64,000 nucleotides of DNA from Leptidea sinapis (taxonomy: Eukaryota; Arthropoda; Insecta; Lepidoptera; Pieridae). Position 1 is the stretch's first letter. Each line of letters starts with the position of its first letter. The stretch lies in contig NC_066269.1 of the NCBI RefSeq assembly GCF_905404315.1, forward strand, positions 16,669,304 to 16,733,303. Reading direction: 5' to 3'. Positions 9,128 through 20,115 of the stretch are shown piece by piece. The notes below the pieces were generated by a model that did not search any database, was not told the origin of the DNA, and saw nothing but the letters and a program-made list of their open reading frames with translations. A program made the translations under genes and the position numbers.

Positions 9128-9515
9128 CCGAGGAGCTACTATGACTACTTTCTCCCTACCATTGAGCGGTAGGGGTTGTAGGTGTGGAGTTTATTTATTT
9201 AATCAAAACATAACAATTTTGGGTTTATCCTTATGACTAACATTTTAATTAAGTGGCTTACATACTAACAAAAGATTAAACTATTCTACTTCTATATTTA
9301 TTTATTTTAATTGGTTAAATCTATTGCTATTACAAAATTTTCTACTTACAATTAGGCGCTTTACTTAAATTCTATGGGTTGTATAAGGGCCCTATAATTT
9401 AAATAGGGAACCTTTATATACATTAACTACTACTATTTATATATTAACTAAACATTTATAAACTACCATATTAACTATTGTTTTACCTAACTATTTAATT
9501 ACAATTGATACATAT

Positions 9516-12500
9516 TTATTTAAGTTTGACTTTAATATTGCTGCCGTTCCGCGGCAATACATCGGCTAAAATTCTGTGGCAGAATTTTTCAAAATGCCTT
9601 CTCAACGGCTTTGCGACAAAGGTTGGCAGGTTGGTCTCCACAACGGCCATGCCACATTCTATCTCAAGGTCGCATCTCCACCGGCCAAACCTGGGGCAGT
9701 CGAGCACCAGGTGCAATGCGCTTTCGTCTGTTCGACCGTCGCATATGCACGCTGGGCTATCCTTCAGGCCGAACCGGTGGAGATACGCCGAGAAGCCGCC
9801 ATGGCCCGAGATGATTTGGGCCATCAAGGCGGAGAAAGGTTCCTCCCTGACCAACTTGTAAGACGCCACGACGTCTGGCAGAAACGCTTTTGTAACACTT
9901 GCAGTTTGACCCGCGGTATAGCGTTCCTGCCAGACGCCGAGGGTCCTGGCTCTAATTTTGCGGCGGAGAGTTGAAATCGGTACTCCATCGTATGCAGCCC
10001 TCAATTTCGAGTGGAGCGCCGCGTCCTTCGCCAAGTGATCAGCCCTCTCGTTCCCCTCGATACCTACATGTGCCCGAACCCAGCGGAACCGAATGGTTTT
10101 ACCCATATTTCGAGCCCGCCGGATAAGGTTTTTAATTTCAAAGGCTATCGGGTTAAATGAAGATCGATCCCTTAGCAGCTCCAGCGACGACCTGGAGTCG
10201 CTAAGAATCTCGACCCTCATGTCGGGCATCTTCAAGATGTCCTCGATAGCCTTCGAAATTGCGCACATTTCGGCTTGGAAGACAGAGCAATAATCCTCTA
10301 ACTTGAGTTTTCTTGCTCTGACTTCCATGCCTCGCCGCCTGTATGATATTCCGGCTCCAACCCTGCCCTGTATCTTGCTTCCGTCGGTGTAGACTTGCAG
10401 GTAACCCTCTCCCTCTCCTGAGTCATCCTGCACCTCTACCGCGTCGGTTTCGGCCTGTGTTTCCTCGAGACAACAGAACTCTACCTCAGGAGCGAGGGCT
10501 GGATGGGGAGCATCCAGGAAGCTAACCCGCTGTTCAGCCTTCCTGTCTGCCATACCATCAATGTCCTCACCCCTTTTATATCGGTACAATTCTGCTGCCT
10601 CTCGGATTCTCAGGTCGAGTGGCAAGATACCTGACAGGATCAGTGCCGCACTCAAACTGGCGGTTTTGTAGGTCCGGCTGATCTTCCGCGCGAACCCTCG
10701 CTGAACTGCGTCCAGCAACTTCCGCACTCCGACTTGATCTACGGCTGGGACCCAGACGCTTGAAGCGTAGAGTACGATTGGCTCCACAGCGGCGATGTAG
10801 ATGGTCCTCACCACCTCTGGGTTAAGGCCCCAGGTTGTCTTAGCCGCCCTTGACAATTGGCCATAAATGGCCGTTGCCTTCCGGCAAACGTCAGCGACGT
10901 GCGGCTTAAAGGACAACCTGTGGTCAATAATAAGACCCAGGATCTTGGTTTCTGTGACCATCTTTATACTTTCGCCGCCCATGGTGATCTGAATAGGTGT
11001 TACTTTCAGTTTCTTGGTAATCACCATGGCGTTGATCTTGTGTGGAGCAAATCGCAGCTTGTTGTCCAAGCCCCAGTCGTAGACCCGCCGGAGGACGGAG
11101 TTAGCGGTCCGCGCGATAGTCTCCGGAGAGGAGCCCGAGAAGACGAGCACTACGTCGTCGGCGAAGGCTTGCACGCGTAGGCCCTCTTCCTCGAGGGCGC
11201 CCAACAACGGATCAATCAGGAGGTTCCAGAATATGGGCCCCCCAATCGATCCCTGAACGCACCCCTTGGTTGTGGGCCTCACGCACTCGGCGCCCGCATA
11301 ACGAATAATGACCTCGCGGTCATTGAGGTAACTGCACACGGTGGAGTACAGATTTCGGGGGCATTTCCTGGCGGCCAGCTGATGTTTAATAGCTGGCCAC
11401 CAGGCGCTGTCGAATGCCCCCTCTATGTCTAGAGACACCATCAATACTACCCTCTTTGCCCTGACCTCAGCTCTGATGTGCTCGATCAAGGCAAAGAGGG
11501 CATCTTCAGTGCTCCGCTGTGGCATAAAACCGAATTGGCCCGAGTTAATCGTCGGCAGTACGTGCCACTTTATCCGGCGTACCATCATCTTTTCCAAAGT
11601 CTTACCGTGGACTGACAAAAGTCCAATCGGACGGTAAGACTTTGGATGATGGTAGTCGGATTTTCCCGGTTTGGGAAGTGTCACGACTGCCGCACGCTTC
11701 CAGGGCTTCGGGAAGTATACCACAGCGAGGCACCTGTTGGCTATCTCTAGGAAGAGCCGTTCATCTGCCTCAATGCTTTTTGCACTGATGTCTGCCGTAA
11801 ACGCATCCGATCCAGGAGCTTTGCGAGCACTGAAGTCATGAACCGCCTCCCTGAGTTCCGCAATGGTGAAGGGCGGATCATCCGCTGCACAGGCTAACTC
11901 GCACAGCGGACGGTCCGCTCCCCTCCTTATTGCAGAATGTACGGGAGTGTCATCCTCCAGCCTGTCGTCCGGGAAGAACGTAGCTGCAAGGAGTTCTGCA
12001 CTTTGCTTGGGATCAAGAGTCACTCCGTCTCTCACAAGAAGTTTGTCTTCTTGCTTTTTCGAGCTTTGACGGCGGACTCTGTAGATTCCGTCCCACAGGC
12101 TTTCGCCTGTTTGCGCGGTACAGTACTCCTTCCAGCTATGGGTCTGCGCCGCTTGCGCGGCAGACTCATATTTCTCCCTAGCTTCTAGGTACTGTCGAAT
12201 GACGAATTCCCTCCTTGTTGGGGCCGCGCAGCGCATGCGTCTCTTTTTAGTGACCGCATCTCGCTGCAGGACCCGAAGTTCGGAGGTCATCCATGGAGGT
12301 TCATACTTCAGTGTTCGGTTCAGCTTTGGGATCGCGGCCTCACACGCTTGTCGGACCGCCTCCTGGTATTCGAGGACAACGTTTTCGATGTCCTCGGGGG
12401 CGGTTATGGCCGACACTCTTTCCACTCGGATTTGGCGGCTTTCGAACTGTAGGATAAGTTCCTTTCGGAACTTATCCCAGTTTGCCTTTCGCGTGTTATA

Positions 12501-13307
12501 TATCCGAGTGGTTGGTGCTGGGCCGGGTGCTTTCGCACGACCAGCGCGGAGGCCTATCCTTAGAGCGTTGTGATCGGAGCTTACCATAGCGGGGTCCACC
12601 CACCAGGATTCCATCCTTGGCAGGATACTTTGGCTGCACACCGTAATGTCGACTCTGCTTGTGCAAAGCCGACCTCCTCGAACCACTTGGAAGGTGGGTT
12701 CGGTTCCGGTATTAAGGATGTGCAGCTGATGATCATCAAAGTATCCAGCCAATTCAGCTCCCCGGTGATCCTCGTCCGTGCTACCCCACCATGGGCTCCA
12801 CGCGTTGAAGTCACCTCCGATCACAACACTCAAGGTTCCCAGCTTGGATCGGACGCTGGACAGACGTTCCAGGTATGGATCCAGGGGTTTGTCCCCTTCC
12901 AGGTAAGCGGACACTATTCCAAGTGTCCAGTCGGAGAACTCTATGGTGATTGCCACTATGTTCTCCAACTGGAGGCTCGGGTCACACCTTACCTGGAGGT
13001 CTTTATCAAAGACCGCTATTGCGGCCTTTGCGGGGTTGGTCCTAGTTATCCCCTGGTCCATTTGATAGACGCGAACCCCTGGGTATCGCTTCAAGGCACC
13101 TTGACTACCTGTATAGGGTTCCTGCAGCAGTGCCAGGCTTACCTTCTGGCTGACAGCTTCTGCCATCAGCTCATCGGTTGCCAATCGCTTCCGCTGCAGG
13201 TTTACCTGTATCATGTGCCTTGAAGCAGCATCCTTGGGCCCGCGACCTCCTGGAATTACGACTGCGGTGCCCTCAGCAGTAGCACACGCCAAGGCGGGCA
13301 ATGGCAT
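9516..13307 (-). CDS. E2 ORF2: endonuclease / reverse transcriptase / RNase H polyprotein
   Basis: 1263 residues. EN motifs: QVNLQRK near 35, QEPYTGS at 62, GGDFNAWSPWWG and SDHN. RT motifs: SLDIEGAFDSAWW, GCVQGSIGGPIFW and FADD near 716. RNase H: YTDGSK near 973, SDSRSSLELL and GNERADHLAKDAA near 1085. A Cys/His motif (CICDGRTDESALHLVLDC) lies near 1195. Unlike the other families there is an ATG in this frame inside the end of ORF1, giving a 35-bp overlap. A second in-frame ATG (M32) begins at MIQVNLQR, where homology starts. The stop context TACTGCTGAGG is still the conserved one, so a +1 shift from ORF1 remains possible. Confidence 0.93.
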   Translation of the reverse strand: MPLPALACATAEGTAVVIPGGRGPKDAASRHMIQVNLQRKRLATDELMAEAVSQKVSLALLQEPYTGSQGALKRYPGVRVYQMDQGITRTNPAKAAIAVFDKDLQVRCDPSLQLENIVAITIEFSDWTLGIVSAYLEGDKPLDPYLERLSSVRSKLGTLSVVIGGDFNAWSPWWGSTDEDHRGAELAGYFDDHQLHILNTGTEPTFQVVRGGRLCTSRVDITVCSQSILPRMESWWVDPAMVSSDHNALRIGLRAGRAKAPGPAPTTRIYNTRKANWDKFRKELILQFESRQIRVERVSAITAPEDIENVVLEYQEAVRQACEAAIPKLNRTLKYEPPWMTSELRVLQRDAVTKKRRMRCAAPTRREFVIRQYLEAREKYESAAQAAQTHSWKEYCTAQTGESLWDGIYRVRRQSSKKQEDKLLVRDGVTLDPKQSAELLAATFFPDDRLEDDTPVHSAIRRGADRPLCELACAADDPPFTIAELREAVHDFSARKAPGSDAFTADISAKSIEADERLFLEIANRCLAVVYFPKPWKRAAVVTLPKPGKSDYHHPKSYRPIGLLSVHGKTLEKMMVRRIKWHVLPTINSGQFGFMPQRSTEDALFALIEHIRAEVRAKRVVLMVSLDIEGAFDSAWWPAIKHQLAARKCPRNLYSTVCSYLNDREVIIRYAGAECVRPTTKGCVQGSIGGPIFWNLLIDPLLGALEEEGLRVQAFADDVVLVFSGSSPETIARTANSVLRRVYDWGLDNKLRFAPHKINAMVITKKLKVTPIQITMGGESIKMVTETKILGLIIDHRLSFKPHVADVCRKATAIYGQLSRAAKTTWGLNPEVVRTIYIAAVEPIVLYASSVWVPAVDQVGVRKLLDAVQRGFARKISRTYKTASLSAALILSGILPLDLRIREAAELYRYKRGEDIDGMADRKAEQRVSFLDAPHPALAPEVEFCCLEETQAETDAVEVQDDSGEGEGYLQVYTDGSKIQGRVGAGISYRRRGMEVRARKLKLEDYCSVFQAEMCAISKAIEDILKMPDMRVEILSDSRSSLELLRDRSSFNPIAFEIKNLIRRARNMGKTIRFRWVRAHVGIEGNERADHLAKDAALHSKLRAAYDGVPISTLRRKIRARTLGVWQERYTAGQTASVTKAFLPDVVASYKLVREEPFSALMAQIISGHGGFSAYLHRFGLKDSPACICDGRTDESALHLVLDCPRFGRWRCDLEIECGMAVVETNLPTFVAKPLRRHFEKFCHRILADVLPRNGSNIKVKLK
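13271..13281 (-). promoter_or_regulatory. ORF1/ORF2 recoding junction, E2 (TACTGCTGAGG)
   Basis: ORF1 ends TAC TGC TGA and ORF2 passes through as ACT GCT GAG GGC in the +1 frame. It differs from E1 only at synonymous or purine positions of the consensus. Confidence 0.5.
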
Positions 13308-14877
13308 CCCACTTCCGCCTCACCGGACAGTCACTGCTGAATGCACCGTGGTCCGTCTTTTCCAGCTTCGCGTGACGGCAGTTAATGCAGCTGGGCGGCT
13401 CTCCCACGACATAGTCGGGGCATTCGCTCCTAACGTGTGGTCCCCCGCAGTGACTGCAAAGGTCCGAAGACTCTTTGCAGTGGCGCCGTCCGTGCCCGAA
13501 GGCTAAGCACTTCGAGCACTGTATAAGGGGCGAGAAGTCCTCAACCTTTGACCGCTTAAGGTCAAGATGGACGGAGCCCCCGTCCGTCATGCGACGCCAC
13601 AGCGGAGGGGCCACACGCAGGACGACATGTGAGAGGTGCGGGTTGCGGCACCTACGTCGGAAACATGTTTCCGTCGTTTGATGGTCCTTCTGGAGGCCTG
13701 TGAAGAGCTCTTTATTCTGAGCTCTCAGGGCCGCAATGACCTCCTCGTCTTTGAGGCAAGAGAGGACGTCTCTGATGATCACCATCGGATTTCTCCCCTT
13801 TGCCTCTTGAACTTGGAGGCCCGAGTTGGCCCCGAGCCGAGTCTTCACGGCCTCTACCTCACCTTTCGTGCCGCACGTTAACACCACCTTCTTGTTGCGG
13901 ATTTTGCGGACGCTATCCACCTTGGCACCGGATTTCGTTGGGTCAACAGTCGCCCTAATCATGGTGAGGACATTTTCGCTACTGTCGTCAGGCGACTTAC
14001 TCGTCACCATGATTGAGTGACCGGACTTCACCGGCGCCTTGGCAGCCATCGCCGCATACGAAGGCGGTGTTGAGGCCCGTACGGGCTCCTCTGGGAGCTT
14101 TGTTACTTTAGCTCCCAGACTTCGCACCTCAGCCAACATGTCTGTAGCTTCCCGCCGCATGGACTTTAATTCTCCCAGAAGGGAGCCCAGCTCAGCAGCG
14201 GGTGGATGGAGGGGCAGCCTTGTGTTAATTTGCTGAGTTACTTCGAATTCAACTATACGGCGGAGTGCCTCCAGCTCCTTGCGCAACTCCGCCGTCTGCC
14301 CCCCCACGTCTGCTTTCTCCACCCGCTGCGTTAAGAGCATAATCTGCTCCGCGTGGCCGGACTCTCTTCTGGAGATGTCCTCTGCGTGTCTCCTTTTAAT
14401 ATTTGCGATCTCCATTTGGAGATCGCGCCGCGCACTATTTACCTGTAAAGTGGCCTCATACAGAAAGTTGAGGCCCTCTATCACGGTTGTTTTGATAGAG
14501 CCTTTCAGGTTTCCTGATTTTTCCAGCTCTTCTTTAGCCCGCTGGTAGACTCTGTTAGCGTCCTTTAATATTTTTGCCGTTGGACTTTCGGGCTCCCCGG
14601 TGCTTACTGATCGTCCACCGGATGGCGGGGTGTGAAAATCCCCGACCGCCTCCCATTGGATCGATTGCGCCAAGGCGCCACTGCCAGGTTTGCTTCCCGA
14701 GCCGGCACCGAATTCGCTACCGGTAAAGGAACCTTCCCCCGCGTCAACCTTTCGGCTCAAAACAGCTCGTATTCTTCCGGGGTCTGATGATGGCCGTTTC
14801 GTGGTCATCGTTGTGGCCACCAACCCCTTATCGCCGGTTCTAATCTGGCGGGAAGACTTAGCCGATGATGTTGACAT
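13273..14877 (-). CDS. E2 ORF1: gag-like protein with coiled coil and three zinc knuckles
   Basis: 534 residues, the longest ORF1 here. The N-terminus is Ser/Gly-rich and lacks the RTPxK start of the other families. The helical block NLKGSIKTTVIEGLNFLYEATL is conserved. A long heptad-like segment (QMEIANIKRRHAEDI...TAELRKELEALRRIVEF) looks like a coiled coil. Three knuckles occupy about 454-517 (CSKCLAFGHGRRHC, CSHCGGPHVRSEC, CINC...H...C). It ends VCYC instead of VAYC. The expected role is RNA packaging and telomere targeting. Confidence 0.9.
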   Translation of the reverse strand: MSTSSAKSSRQIRTGDKGLVATTMTTKRPSSDPGRIRAVLSRKVDAGEGSFTGSEFGAGSGSKPGSGALAQSIQWEAVGDFHTPPSGGRSVSTGEPESPTAKILKDANRVYQRAKEELEKSGNLKGSIKTTVIEGLNFLYEATLQVNSARRDLQMEIANIKRRHAEDISRRESGHAEQIMLLTQRVEKADVGGQTAELRKELEALRRIVEFEVTQQINTRLPLHPPAAELGSLLGELKSMRREATDMLAEVRSLGAKVTKLPEEPVRASTPPSYAAMAAKAPVKSGHSIMVTSKSPDDSSENVLTMIRATVDPTKSGAKVDSVRKIRNKKVVLTCGTKGEVEAVKTRLGANSGLQVQEAKGRNPMVIIRDVLSCLKDEEVIAALRAQNKELFTGLQKDHQTTETCFRRRCRNPHLSHVVLRVAPPLWRRMTDGGSVHLDLKRSKVEDFSPLIQCSKCLAFGHGRRHCKESSDLCSHCGGPHVRSECPDYVVGEPPSCINCRHAKLEKTDHGAFSSDCPVRRKWDAIARLGVCYC

Positions 14878-15959
14878 AATGCTAGAACGGCGACACGTAG
14901 AATTACTTATTAAAATTTACTAAAAACAATTAGACGACAAAAATTTAAATGTTAGAAAATACAATAATATAATAATTTGACAATAACAGATTTTTAGTAG
15001 CGCCAATAGAGAGAGCTACTCTTTACGATGAAAATGAGCCCAAACACGGCTATCCTTAGTGAAAAATAAAGAAATTATAAATAATTTTTACAAAAATATA
15101 AAAAAAAATCCCTATAACTAGTTAAAAACAAAGAATTTAAAAATTTCGTCGGAGCCAATTAAAAGATCTTAAAAAGACGGTTCAGGCAAGCCCAAACTCG
15201 GCTACCCTAGCTGCCTCGGTTCACGAGTTATGACCAAGGGGGGTGAGGTATGGTTGGGGGGGGGGGGGGGGAGGGGGTTTCACGGGAAGACTATTGGGAT
15301 AGGTTGTTATTTTTGTTAGAGGGGGGGGGGGGGAAGGTCAATTAATCGGTAAGTGGGTGGAGATGACCAGGGAGTTAATGGTTAGTGAGGGGGAAGGGGT
15401 GGGTTGTACCTCTGGTGTTTTGCCTGATGTCTTGCCGATGTATTTGGATGACTTCCTTGTTCCGTCGTGAGTTGTAGGATCTATATTTCCTTTGAAGACG
15501 TTTCAGTGGTCTGTGGTACGAAGACAGTTGAAGGGTGACGGATGACACTTGTCACTTGGCTTGTCTAATTTTTTCCAACAACCTCGTGGCGCCGCGTGCT
15601 TTCTGCTCCTATACAAAGCCTTCGAGGTTATGGGCCGCACCTTTATCCTCCAATATCTTCGTGATCCACTGTCCGATTTTGATGGTTCTTACTTTGCTGG
15701 ATTGGTCGTGATGAGCACTAGCGGGATTAGTAATTAGTTTCTTGATCACTACAGCAACAACTCAGGGAAACTGACAGAAAGTCTAGGTCCCGTAACTTAG
15801 GAGTGCGCTGTGCAAAACTTTTGCCAACAATAATCCCGGTGATTTGTGTTATAACAATACACTGTACCAATTTTTATAACGATCAAAGCACTATTTACCA
15901 CTTTAAATAATTTTTTACTGGGAGCTATATGTAGACGACTCAATGGTTTAGTCACAAGT
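14878..15959 (-). promoter_or_regulatory. E2 5'UTR
   Basis: Non-coding, with two copies of the shared motif GCCCAAACWCGG (15038-15049 and 15190-15201) and two G runs (15253-15276 and 15319-15334). The 5' end, sense CCCACTTGTGACTAAACC, differs from the E1/E3/E9 type. No gene is seen. Confidence 0.7.
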
Positions 15960-16099
15960 GGGTTAGGTTCGGTTAGGTTAGGTTAGGTTAGGTTAGGTTA
16001 GGTTAGGTTAGGTTAGGTTAGGTTAGGTTAGGTTAGGTTAGGTTAGGTTAGGTTAGGTTAGGTTAGGTTAGGTTAGGTTAGGTTAGGTTAGGTTAGGTT

Positions 16100-16102
<3 letters not shown>
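15960..16102 (+). repeat. Telomeric (TTAGG)n tract between E2 and E3
   Basis: TTAGG repeats with one variant TTCGG unit close to the E2 end (about 15968-15972). Confidence 0.97.
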
Positions 16103-16130
<28 letters not shown>

Positions 16131-16148
16131 CCTACTCGGCCTACCCCC

Positions 16149-16169
16149 CGACACTCGTGGTGCGGGTCG
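16149..16169 (-). other. 3'UTR terminal hairpin, E3 (also E4, E5)
   Basis: CGAC (16149-16152) / GTCG (16166-16169) with inner CAC/GTG pairing, 18 nt from the poly(A) tail. This stem is weaker than in E1, E2 or E7. Identical copies lie at 23931-23951 and 31711-31731. Confidence 0.4.
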
Positions 16170-16374
16170 TTGATCTATCTAATCACTCTTCTACCATTCA
16201 TACTTCTCTTAATAAAACAATTTTAACCTTTATTTGTAGAATCCTTCCTACTTAAATCTAAGACTTAGGCTACTATTTACATGATATGAAACATACGCTG
16301 CATCACGCGCTCCGTGTTGCGCGCACCGCAGAACAGAGCGCCTGCACTTCACCGGCAATATTCTCGATTAATAT

Positions 16375-19300
16375 TTATGGGCGAGCGGGGTTTCGCTGTT
16401 CTGCGGGACCCGCTTCACTTTCGCTTTTGTTTATTTCTTTTACATAGCGTATTATTTTTTCACAATACTTTTCCAGATGCGATCTGTGACTGGTTAGTAT
16501 TTCGGGTAACCTCTCCTGAGTAACCCTCATTCCAATCTCGTGTTCCAGATCGCACCTGGAGGATGCAAATATCGGGCAGTCAAGAAGAAGGTGCTCTACA
16601 GTCTGTTCACTGTCGTCGTCACAGATACAAGATGGATTGTTTCTGACTTTGAATCTGCATAGATAGTGTGCAAATGCTCCATGTCCAGTTAGAATCTGCA
16701 CCATCTGGGGGGTGAAGCGCTTCTCCTTAAGTAATTTATACGCTGATCTTATGTTTTTAATAAATATTTTTGTCACCTGTGCTGTTTCACCTCCCAGATA
16801 GCGCTCATTCCATGTTTTCAAAGTACTCAGTCTTTTTTGTCTTTTTATGTAGGACAACGGGTATGCTGTATATTCCATACGTGTCTTGGATTTGTCGGCC
16901 GCCTCCTTTGCTAGCATGTCTGCTCTTTCATTTCCCGGCGTGCCGATGTGTGCCTTAACCCAAAAGAGCTCTATTTGGGTATCGTTGCTCCGACATTCCT
17001 CTAATTTTCGACGAATAGCCGTCACCTGGGGGTCGAGACATTGTCCACTCGCTATGGCCTCCAGCGATGACATTGAGTCACTATATATTTGAGTGTCACA
17101 TTTTTTGTGAGTGGCATGTGTGACTGCACTTCGCAAGGCTGCTAGTTCAGCTTGGTAGACGGTACAGTATGGTGCCAGTTTTATTTTCCTACTTGTGACC
17201 TCTCTTCCGTCTTTCCATTCCGACCAAGCTGCACCCACCCCTGTTTCAGTTTTACTTCCGTCAGTGAATATTTGTGCGCCTCCACGTCTATCTATTTCAC
17301 TCGGATCGTTTGTCATCGAGTATGTCACTCGTATTTGTTTTGCCGGATGCGGGAGATCAGTGTATGGAGTGCGTTGCTCTACTTCCTCGCTCTCTATGGG
17401 AGATATACCTTTCCTCGCTGCATACACCTCCGCAGCCTCTTTGATACGTAGATCGAGGGGAAGTATTCCCGCCAGCAAGGTGGCGCCATTCAAAGAGACC
17501 GTGCGGTATGTTCTGGCGATCTTCTGTGCGAAGCTTCGTTGTATGCGGTAAAGGTGTTTTTGCATGCAAAGCTTCTTTGCAGCTGGGGCCCAAACGGCCG
17601 CGGCGTACAGCATTATGGGCTCAATAATCGCGATGTAAATGGTCGCAATTATTTCCGAGTTGAGACCCCAGTCTATTTTTGCGGCTTTGGACACCTGTTT
17701 ATATATGTTTATACACTTTTGGCATTGAGATTTTATGTGCCTATTAAAGGTAAGTCCTGCGTCAATGTATACCCCTAGTATTTTTATGTGATCCTCGATG
17801 GTGATGGGTGTTCTGTCCATAGTAAGGTGCGGAGTGTCAAACTTGAGCTTCCTAGTTACCACCATTGCTTTGGTTTTGTGGGCAGCAAATTTCAGCTTGT
17901 TTGACACTCCCCATCGATGAATACGTGCCAAGACTTTATTTGCCTTATTCTGGACTTCCTGCCCCGTTTCCCCATCGAAGATCAGCAGGACGTCATCCGC
18001 AAAGGCTTGCACGTAATCTCCATTGCTTTCTAGGTCCTTAAGCAGTGGGTCAAGTAATAGGTTCCACATCATTGGTCCCCCGATGGACCCCTGTACACAG
18101 CCTTTTGTTGTTTTCTTCTCAACTGTTTGACCCGCGTAATTTAATTTAATGCTTCTTCTGGTGAGGTAACTGTCCATCACTCTTCTTATGTTTAAAGGGC
18201 ATTTCTCTTCGGCGAGTCGGACTCTAATCTTTGGCCACCAGGCATTGTCAAAGGCGCCCTCTATGTCGAGTGAAACGATCGTGACTATTCTTTTTTGCTT
18301 CAGCTGTTGGCGGTGTATGTTCGACTGCTGCATAGAGGGCGTCCTCGGTACTGCGTTGTGGCATGAATCCGTATTGTCACCTACTGATCCTTGGACTAGA
18401 TGCCATTTCAGAGGTCCTACGATGATTTTCTCATACACCTTTCCCAATACAGGTAGTAGGCCAATTGGTCTGTGTGCCTTGGGATCGGTGTAGTCGGACT
18501 TTCCTGGTTTCCTGATGACTACCACAGATGCCATCTTCCATTTTTCAGGAAAGTACCCTAATTCAAGGCACTTGTTCAACAGCGCTAAATATATCTGTGG
18601 AACCGCATTTATAGCGTTCACGCATATATCGGCTGTGAAGCCATCTTCCCCGGGTGCTTTTTTCGGGTTGAAGCTGTGAGCTGCACTCAGGACTTCGGCA
18701 TGGTAATGGGTGGGTCACAGGCTAAGTTGTGGTCCTCTCCATTAACCTCTTCGGCTTTTTCCCTTACGAGCCTATGCTCATCAGTTTCCCCTTCTTCGCT
18801 GTCATCTGGAAAGAATATTTGGGCCAGTAGTTCAGCAGATTCCCTTTCGTCTCTGTATCGTCCGTCTTTTTGTAATGGCAGATCTTCTTTTCTCTTCTCT
18901 GTCTTTCTGATTATTCTGTGTATTTTATCCCACATCGATTCTTTTTCTTGCTGGGTGCAGAATTTCTTCCAGCTTGCAGTCTGTGCGTTTCTGGCTTCCT
19001 TTTCATAATTTTCCTTCGATTCCAAATATTCTGCTATAACTTTAGGCCTTCTACTCTCTGCTGCACATCTAATTCTTCGCTTCAATGTAGCGACTTGTTT
19101 CTTGAGTGCGCCTAGCTCTTCTGTCCACCATGCCATTTTTGGTTTTGAGTTTTTCCCTATCCTCGGTATAGCCGCTTCACACGCCTCTGTTATAATGTCT
19201 GTAAATTTTTCCACTATTTCTTCCACTTCTGTTGTATCTTGGATGTTCTCAATATTTTCCTTTGTTATCAGTTTCTCAAAAAGTTTCTCTGTGATTTTTT

Positions 19301-20108
19301 CTTTAAATGTTTGCCAGTTTGCTTTCTTGGTATTATATTTCCTCGTTCTTCCTAAAATTTTGGTCTTGTCTGGCTTGTTCAATTTTATTTCAAACTCAAT
19401 GGCATTGTGGTCAGAAGAGGTTAAATCGGGGTTGATCTTCCAATCCTCTATGTGTGCGAGGAGGTCTTCAGTGCATAGAGTGACATCGATGTGGCTAGAG
19501 ATCCTCTTTCCCAGTCTGACTGTATCGTATGTTGGGTCTTGCCCATTGTTCAGAATGTGTAGCCCAAACTGATTTATTTTGGTTTCGAGGACCTCTCCTC
19601 TTTTGTCAACTACGGAACCTCCCCACCATGGATTCTTGGCGTTCGCGTCCCCACCCAAGATCACTCTGTTTTGAAGAGTTGCCAAGATATATTCCATCCG
19701 GTCAAGGTGCGGGCTTATGTCTCTCAGGTTTGGTTCGATGTAAAAAGAGACCACGGCAATATCCCATTTGGTCGTCTTGAGCAGCACTGGTACAATGTCA
19801 GTAGTGGTTTGTGCGGGGTATTGGGTGATATCAATACTCTCATCAAAAACCATTATTGCCGCTCTGACGACTTCCTTTTCCGGAGGATTGTTGCATTGCA
19901 CTATTCTTACCCCTCTATAATCCTTCATTTTTCCTATCGCTCCTATATACGGCTCTTGCACTATTGCTACTGCAACGTTTTTTGAGCGGGCCTCTATTAT
20001 AAGCTCGGTAGTCGCCAGTTCCTTCTTCTGCAGGTTAGCCTGAATTATTTTATAGTGTTTGTGTTGCCCAAGTGAGTTGTTAGCTGTTTCCTCCGCATGT
20101 ACTGTCTC
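16375..20108 (-). pseudogene. E3 ORF2: broken by in-frame TGA and three 1-bp indels
   Basis: The EN domain (QEPYIG, GGDANAKNPWWGG, SDHN), RT (SLDIEGAFD, GCVQGSIGGP, FADD), RNase H (FTDGSK, GNERADMLA) and C-terminal CICDDDSEQ...H...C are all recognisable. An in-frame TGA (18377-18379) falls between PRISR and QYGFMPQ, upstream of the RT catalytic Asp. Compared with E4 and E5 there is one extra G near 18312, one missing T near 18395 and one missing C near 18696. No ATG precedes the conserved IIQANLQ in this frame; it is open back through the ORF1 stop region (TGC TGA G). Confidence 0.9.
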
Positions 20109-20115
20109 AGCAATA
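20105..20115 (-). promoter_or_regulatory. ORF1/ORF2 recoding junction, E3 (TATTGCTGAGA)
   Basis: ORF1 reads TAT TGC TGA and ORF2 reads GCT GAG ACA in the +1 frame. The ORF2 frame extends about 25 codons before the conserved QANLQ but contains no ATG. Confidence 0.55.

Larger units (their letters stand above)
9044..15959 (-). mobile_element. E2: full-length TRAS-like retrotransposon, second family
   Basis: Poly(A) tail (9044-9088), 3'UTR (9089-9515), ORF2, ORF1 and a 5'UTR of about 1.1 kb (14878-15959). It is flanked by TTAGG on both sides. The coding region is much more GC-rich than its neighbours', and the proteins are the most divergent of the set (ORF1 534 aa). E8 is a deleted copy of this family. 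Both ORFs are open, so the copy is potentially active. Confidence 0.93.

Noticed and set aside
18305..18700. Three single-base indels in E3 ORF2 as biological frameshifts
   Set aside because: They are private to E3 and clustered within 400 bp; sequencing or assembly error cannot be excluded, so I do not treat them as a regulated or evolutionary signal.
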